A program made the position numbers and the translations under genes. This document shows positions 61,875-64,000 of a stretch of 64,000 nucleotides of DNA, in pieces. Each line of letters starts with the position of its first letter. Position 1 is the first letter of the stretch. The notes beneath the pieces are model-generated. The model was not told where the DNA came from, searched no databases, and worked only from the letters and a program-made list of their open reading frames with translations. This DNA comes from DATKCT01 sp035513055 (GTDB lineage Bacteria; Verrucomicrobiota; Verrucomicrobiia; Verrucomicrobiales; DEV007): contig DATKCT010000043.1 in assembly GCA_035513055.1 (NCBI GenBank), forward strand, positions 17,459 to 81,458. Direction: 5' to 3'.

Positions 61875-62801
61875 ATGACGCAGTCGAGTGCAGTTTCATC
61901 GGGCCGACAGGTCCATTCAACAGCAACCCGCGCATCAGCAGACGGCGTGGCGAGAGATATCGAAGACAGCGTCTGGTCAAGTCTCGGATTCTGCCGAAAC
62001 GCCATGATAGCGATTGCCACAGCGGGGTTTGCGGTGATTTCAACTGTTCCCTTGCCGGCAGCGGATGTGACGAACACAGTAGTGGTCGCAACCAGTGGTG
62101 ATGCTCCCCCAGAAGGGGCGGGCGAGCTGGCCGACCTTGAGCCACCGGTATTGGGCAATGGGGGCATGGCCGCCTTTGCGGCGAACATTCGCCAGGGCGC
62201 CACCAAGACCGGCTCCGGCATTTTCTTGGGCGACAGCACCCATTTGGTGGGTGTGGTATTGGAGGGTGATTCCACACCCAATCAAGACGGGGAGTTTGGC
62301 GCCTTTACGACGCTGGTTTCGACACCACGCATCAATGCCGCAAATCAGGTGGCCTTCCGAAATTCTCTCGACTACGATCCCGATGAGGGACTGCTGTCAG
62401 TCATTCGCCACGGCGAGACCTTTCCAGGAATGAGCGCGATGTCCGGACTCAACTTTTACGGAGGCACCGGAATCGTTGGCAGCGAAGGCAGCGGCTTGAA
62501 TGATCTGGGGCAGGTGGCCTACCGCGCTTTCGTGGGCGCCCATCACGTGGTTGCGATCTGGTCCGGACCCCGTTCAGCGGCGCCAGAACAGCCAATTGTC
62601 CATATTGGGCTAACGCAAGACGGACTTCTGCGCATTTCCTGGAACCTAGTGGATGACACTTGGAAGTTGACTGCCGCCGATCAATTGATGTCCATCAATT
62701 GGAACGAGGTGAATGTCGAGCCCGTGGTCCAGGATGGTGTTAAGAGCGTCGAGCTTCCTCTGAGCGATCTCGTTCAGTTCTTTCGCCTTTCCAAGGAATG
62801 A
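61875..62801 (+). CDS. Secreted protein of the DUF7453 / choice-of-anchor type
   Basis: This is a 308-residue protein (ATG 61875), or 265 residues from ATG 62004, which would put a signal peptide (MIAIATAGFAVISTVPLPAA) at the N-terminus. The mature part shows the repeated pattern of PVC secreted proteins with phrases VVATSGDAPPEGAGEL, NGGMAAFAANIRQG, NAANQVAFRNSL and LNDLGQVAYRAFV. The end resembles a sorting or beta-sandwich tail (LQDGLLRISWNLVDDTWKL-like). I know the repeats from memory, not from a search. The later start is more likely. Function unknown. Confidence 0.7.
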   Translation: MTQSSAVSSGRQVHSTATRASADGVARDIEDSVWSSLGFCRNAMIAIATAGFAVISTVPLPAADVTNTVVVATSGDAPPEGAGELADLEPPVLGNGGMAAFAANIRQGATKTGSGIFLGDSTHLVGVVLEGDSTPNQDGEFGAFTTLVSTPRINAANQVAFRNSLDYDPDEGLLSVIRHGETFPGMSAMSGLNFYGGTGIVGSEGSGLNDLGQVAYRAFVGAHHVVAIWSGPRSAAPEQPIVHIGLTQDGLLRISWNLVDDTWKLTAADQLMSINWNEVNVEPVVQDGVKSVELPLSDLVQFFRLSKE

Positions 62802-62856
62802 GAAACGCAGGGAGACGACGATTGCGATTCGCCGCATCTACACACGGGAACTATGG

Positions 62857-63207
62857 ATGCTCAAAGGAAACGTGAATGGTAAGATGCGCTGGGAAGCAAT
62901 GAATCTGCCTGACCCTCACTTTCGCTGCGTGGACCACGCCGCGCATTGGCGGCGCATCGCCGGCCATCTTGAGGGGCGTCCGCAGGATTTCGAGGTTGCC
63001 CTGGATAACCTCGACCGCTGGGAGCAGTGGGGCCGCACGCATCCCGGTCCGATTGGGGAATGGCGAAAACGCATCCGCGCCGCGCAAGCCAGCGAGACCG
63101 AGTTTCACAGATTGCTGGAGTTTCTCCGCGAAGACAACCACGACAGCGAACCCCTCAAAAGCTGTTCCCCCTTCGTTGGCCTTCCGCCGTCTCGAGCCGG
63201 CGGCTGA
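62857..63207 (+). CDS. Small protein upstream of nucleotidyltransferase remnant (possible toxin-antitoxin partner)
   Basis: This is a 116-residue protein (or 102 from ATG 62899). Phrases AGHLEGRPQDFEVALDNLDRWE, GEWRKRIRAAQAS and LEFLREDNHDSEPLKSCSPFVGL match, from memory, a helical family that sits directly before DUF6036-like nucleotidyltransferase genes. The following gene is broken (see next entry), so the pair is not intact. Context suggests a toxin-antitoxin or similar accessory module; I could not verify it. Confidence 0.5.
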   Translation: MLKGNVNGKMRWEAMNLPDPHFRCVDHAAHWRRIAGHLEGRPQDFEVALDNLDRWEQWGRTHPGPIGEWRKRIRAAQASETEFHRLLEFLREDNHDSEPLKSCSPFVGLPPSRAGG

Positions 63208-63209
63208 TC

Positions 63210-63600
63210 GTGACTCTCGAAGTACTCAGCATCTGATCCGTGCCGCGCAGGCCCTGGCTGAGGAGAGAGAATTCCTCGTGCTGGGTTCCGCCTCACTGCT
63301 GGTTTCTCATCCCAGTCTCGGGGCGTCCGGAGCGCCGCTGTCCAGCACCTACGACGCGGACCTTGTCCCGGAACCTTTCGACGAACTCACCGCGACGAAG
63401 TTGGACCAAGCCTTAGGCGAGAACCGCGCCTATCACCAGCGCCATGGTTATCACGCGGATAATTCTGCGCGCCGCCATACTCGACACTCTGTCGGCAGGC
63501 TGGCGCGACCGGCTCGTCCCTGTGCCGGGATCCTCGGCTGAGGCTCTCGACCCGCACGACCTCGCCGCCGCAAAACTTCTTGTCGCCCGCCCAAAAGATC
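63210..63600 (+). pseudogene. Frameshifted nucleotidyltransferase (DUF6036-like) remnant
   Basis: From a GTG at 63210 the frame gives MTLEVL, then jumps by a probable one-base deletion near 63228 to a second frame with HLIRAAQALAEEREFLVLGSAS, SSTYDADLVPEPFDELT and HQRHGYHAD, then back by a one-base insertion near 63461 to the first frame with ILRAAILDTLSAGWRDRLVPV and LDPHDLAAAKLLVARPKD. The pattern is continuous protein across three segments, so it is one gene with at least two frameshifts and a truncated C-terminus. Probably dead; assembly error is possible. Confidence 0.65.
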
Positions 63601-63618
63601 TCTCTCCTCCTAATTGCA

Positions 63619-63855
63619 ATGACAATGAAAAAGATCAACCCATTGAATGTCCGAATTGAGAAAATTCGCAAAGAGCCGTCTCAGATCGGAGAAATGCGGC
63701 CAGGCAGCATCAGCAAACAATACAGGGATCCCAAGACGAGAAAGAACTCCTACTACCAATTTGAGCTACACGCACAATATGCGGAGCCGAACGGAGCACG
63801 TCTGGCCGGAGCATGTTCAGTTGCTTGAGAAAGAGATTGCCGCGGGGTGCAGGAC
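63619..63855 (+). pseudogene. Frameshifted DUF6788-like remnant, transposon-associated
   Basis: The frame from ATG 63619 gives MRPGSISKQYRDPK and NSYYQF, then an extra T in the run at 63760-63762 shifts to a second frame that continues LSYTHNMRSRTEHV and EHVQLLEKEIA. The joined text matches, from memory, a small protein found beside transposases (PGS-S-QY ... YY-LSYTH ... RPEHV). It is a fragment only. Confidence 0.5.
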
Positions 63856-63932
63856 AAAAAAGTTTGGGCTTGGGGAGCCCCTGACACGCCGGACGCGTAT
63901 CCCGCTAGGAATGGGCGGGCCCTGAAATCTGG

Positions 63933-63999
63933 AGGGCTGGCCTCCCGGCCGGCCTGCGACGAGGTCAGGGCTCTCAGGACGCACAGGAGTGCATCCCTC
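63933..63999. repeat. Palindromic intergenic element at the right edge
   Basis: GGCTGGCC-TCCC-GGCCGGCC at 63935-63954 forms an 8-bp stem with one G-T wobble; a second small palindrome GCAC-AGGA-GTGC lies near the window end. It follows the decayed genes, looks like a REP-like element and runs off the window, so its extent is unknown. Confidence 0.35.
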
Positions 64000-64000
64000 C

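Noticed and set aside
1..64000. CRISPR array, rRNA operon, prophage or integrase
   Set aside because: No regular spaced repeats, no rRNA sequence and no phage or integrase genes were seen.

Overview
The window is about 62% GC, gene-dense chromosomal DNA. The gene families present point to the PVC group, most likely Verrucomicrobiota: a caa3-type oxidase operon with a DUF420 protein, VCBS/FG-GAP plus ASPIC/UnbV (CRTAC1-type) proteins, planctomycete-type cytochrome c domains, a Tat-exported Gfo/Idh oxidoreductase, very large LamG/Asp-repeat surface proteins, and the order nusA-infB-rbfA-DHH-truB-ribF. Everything here comes from reading the sequence; no database search was run.

Layout. Positions 1-5867 hold a cytochrome c oxidase operon: subunit III (cut by the left edge), subunit IV, two small membrane proteins, subunit II, heme A synthase, heme O synthase, a SCO copper chaperone and a DUF420 protein. 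Positions 5991-13082 hold a lone EboB/TatD-like hydrolase, a DEAD-type RNA helicase, ruvC, lipB, nagA, a small lipoprotein and a Gfo/Idh oxidoreductase. Positions 13090-25652 hold an intact CRTAC1-type protein, a 1707-residue protein with four copies of a LamG-like module, an FAH-family enzyme, tRNA-Leu(GAG), a glycosyltransferase, a divergent cytochrome c lipoprotein/PQQ-propeller pair and an EamA-like membrane protein. Positions 25660-31566 form a tight operon of a PaaK-like adenylate-forming enzyme, an ABC ATPase, an FtsX-type permease and a secreted protein.

Positions 31624-37142 (minus strand) carry a large secreted protein and a second CRTAC1 gene, extended by thioredoxin and TPR domains, that is cut in two by one in-frame TGA. 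Positions 37346-44165 are the nusA-infB-rbfA-DHH-truB-ribF translation operon, whose leader holds a terminator-like hairpin and a perfect 14-bp tandem duplication. Positions 44053-46554 (minus) encode an ankyrin / heme c / alpha-toroid / cytochrome c fusion. Positions 46762-52432 encode a compact polyketide/nonribosomal peptide system: KS-AT-carrier-luciferase-like monooxygenase, followed by a stand-alone condensation domain.

Positions 52612-60043 carry a GNAT acetyltransferase, secG, an acyltransferase-like/GT9 fusion, the coupled minus-strand operon iscA-like/hscB/hscA/sixA-like, and surE. Positions 60142-62801 carry a subtilase and a secreted repeat protein. From about 62.8 kb the DNA looks accessory and decaying, with a small intact gene followed by frameshifted remnants of a nucleotidyltransferase and of a transposon-associated protein.

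The strongest leads are the TGA-split CRTAC1 gene, the minimal KS-AT-carrier-LLM plus C system with its nearly leaderless promoter, the ankyrin/toroid/cytochrome fusion, and the possible attenuator in front of nusA.
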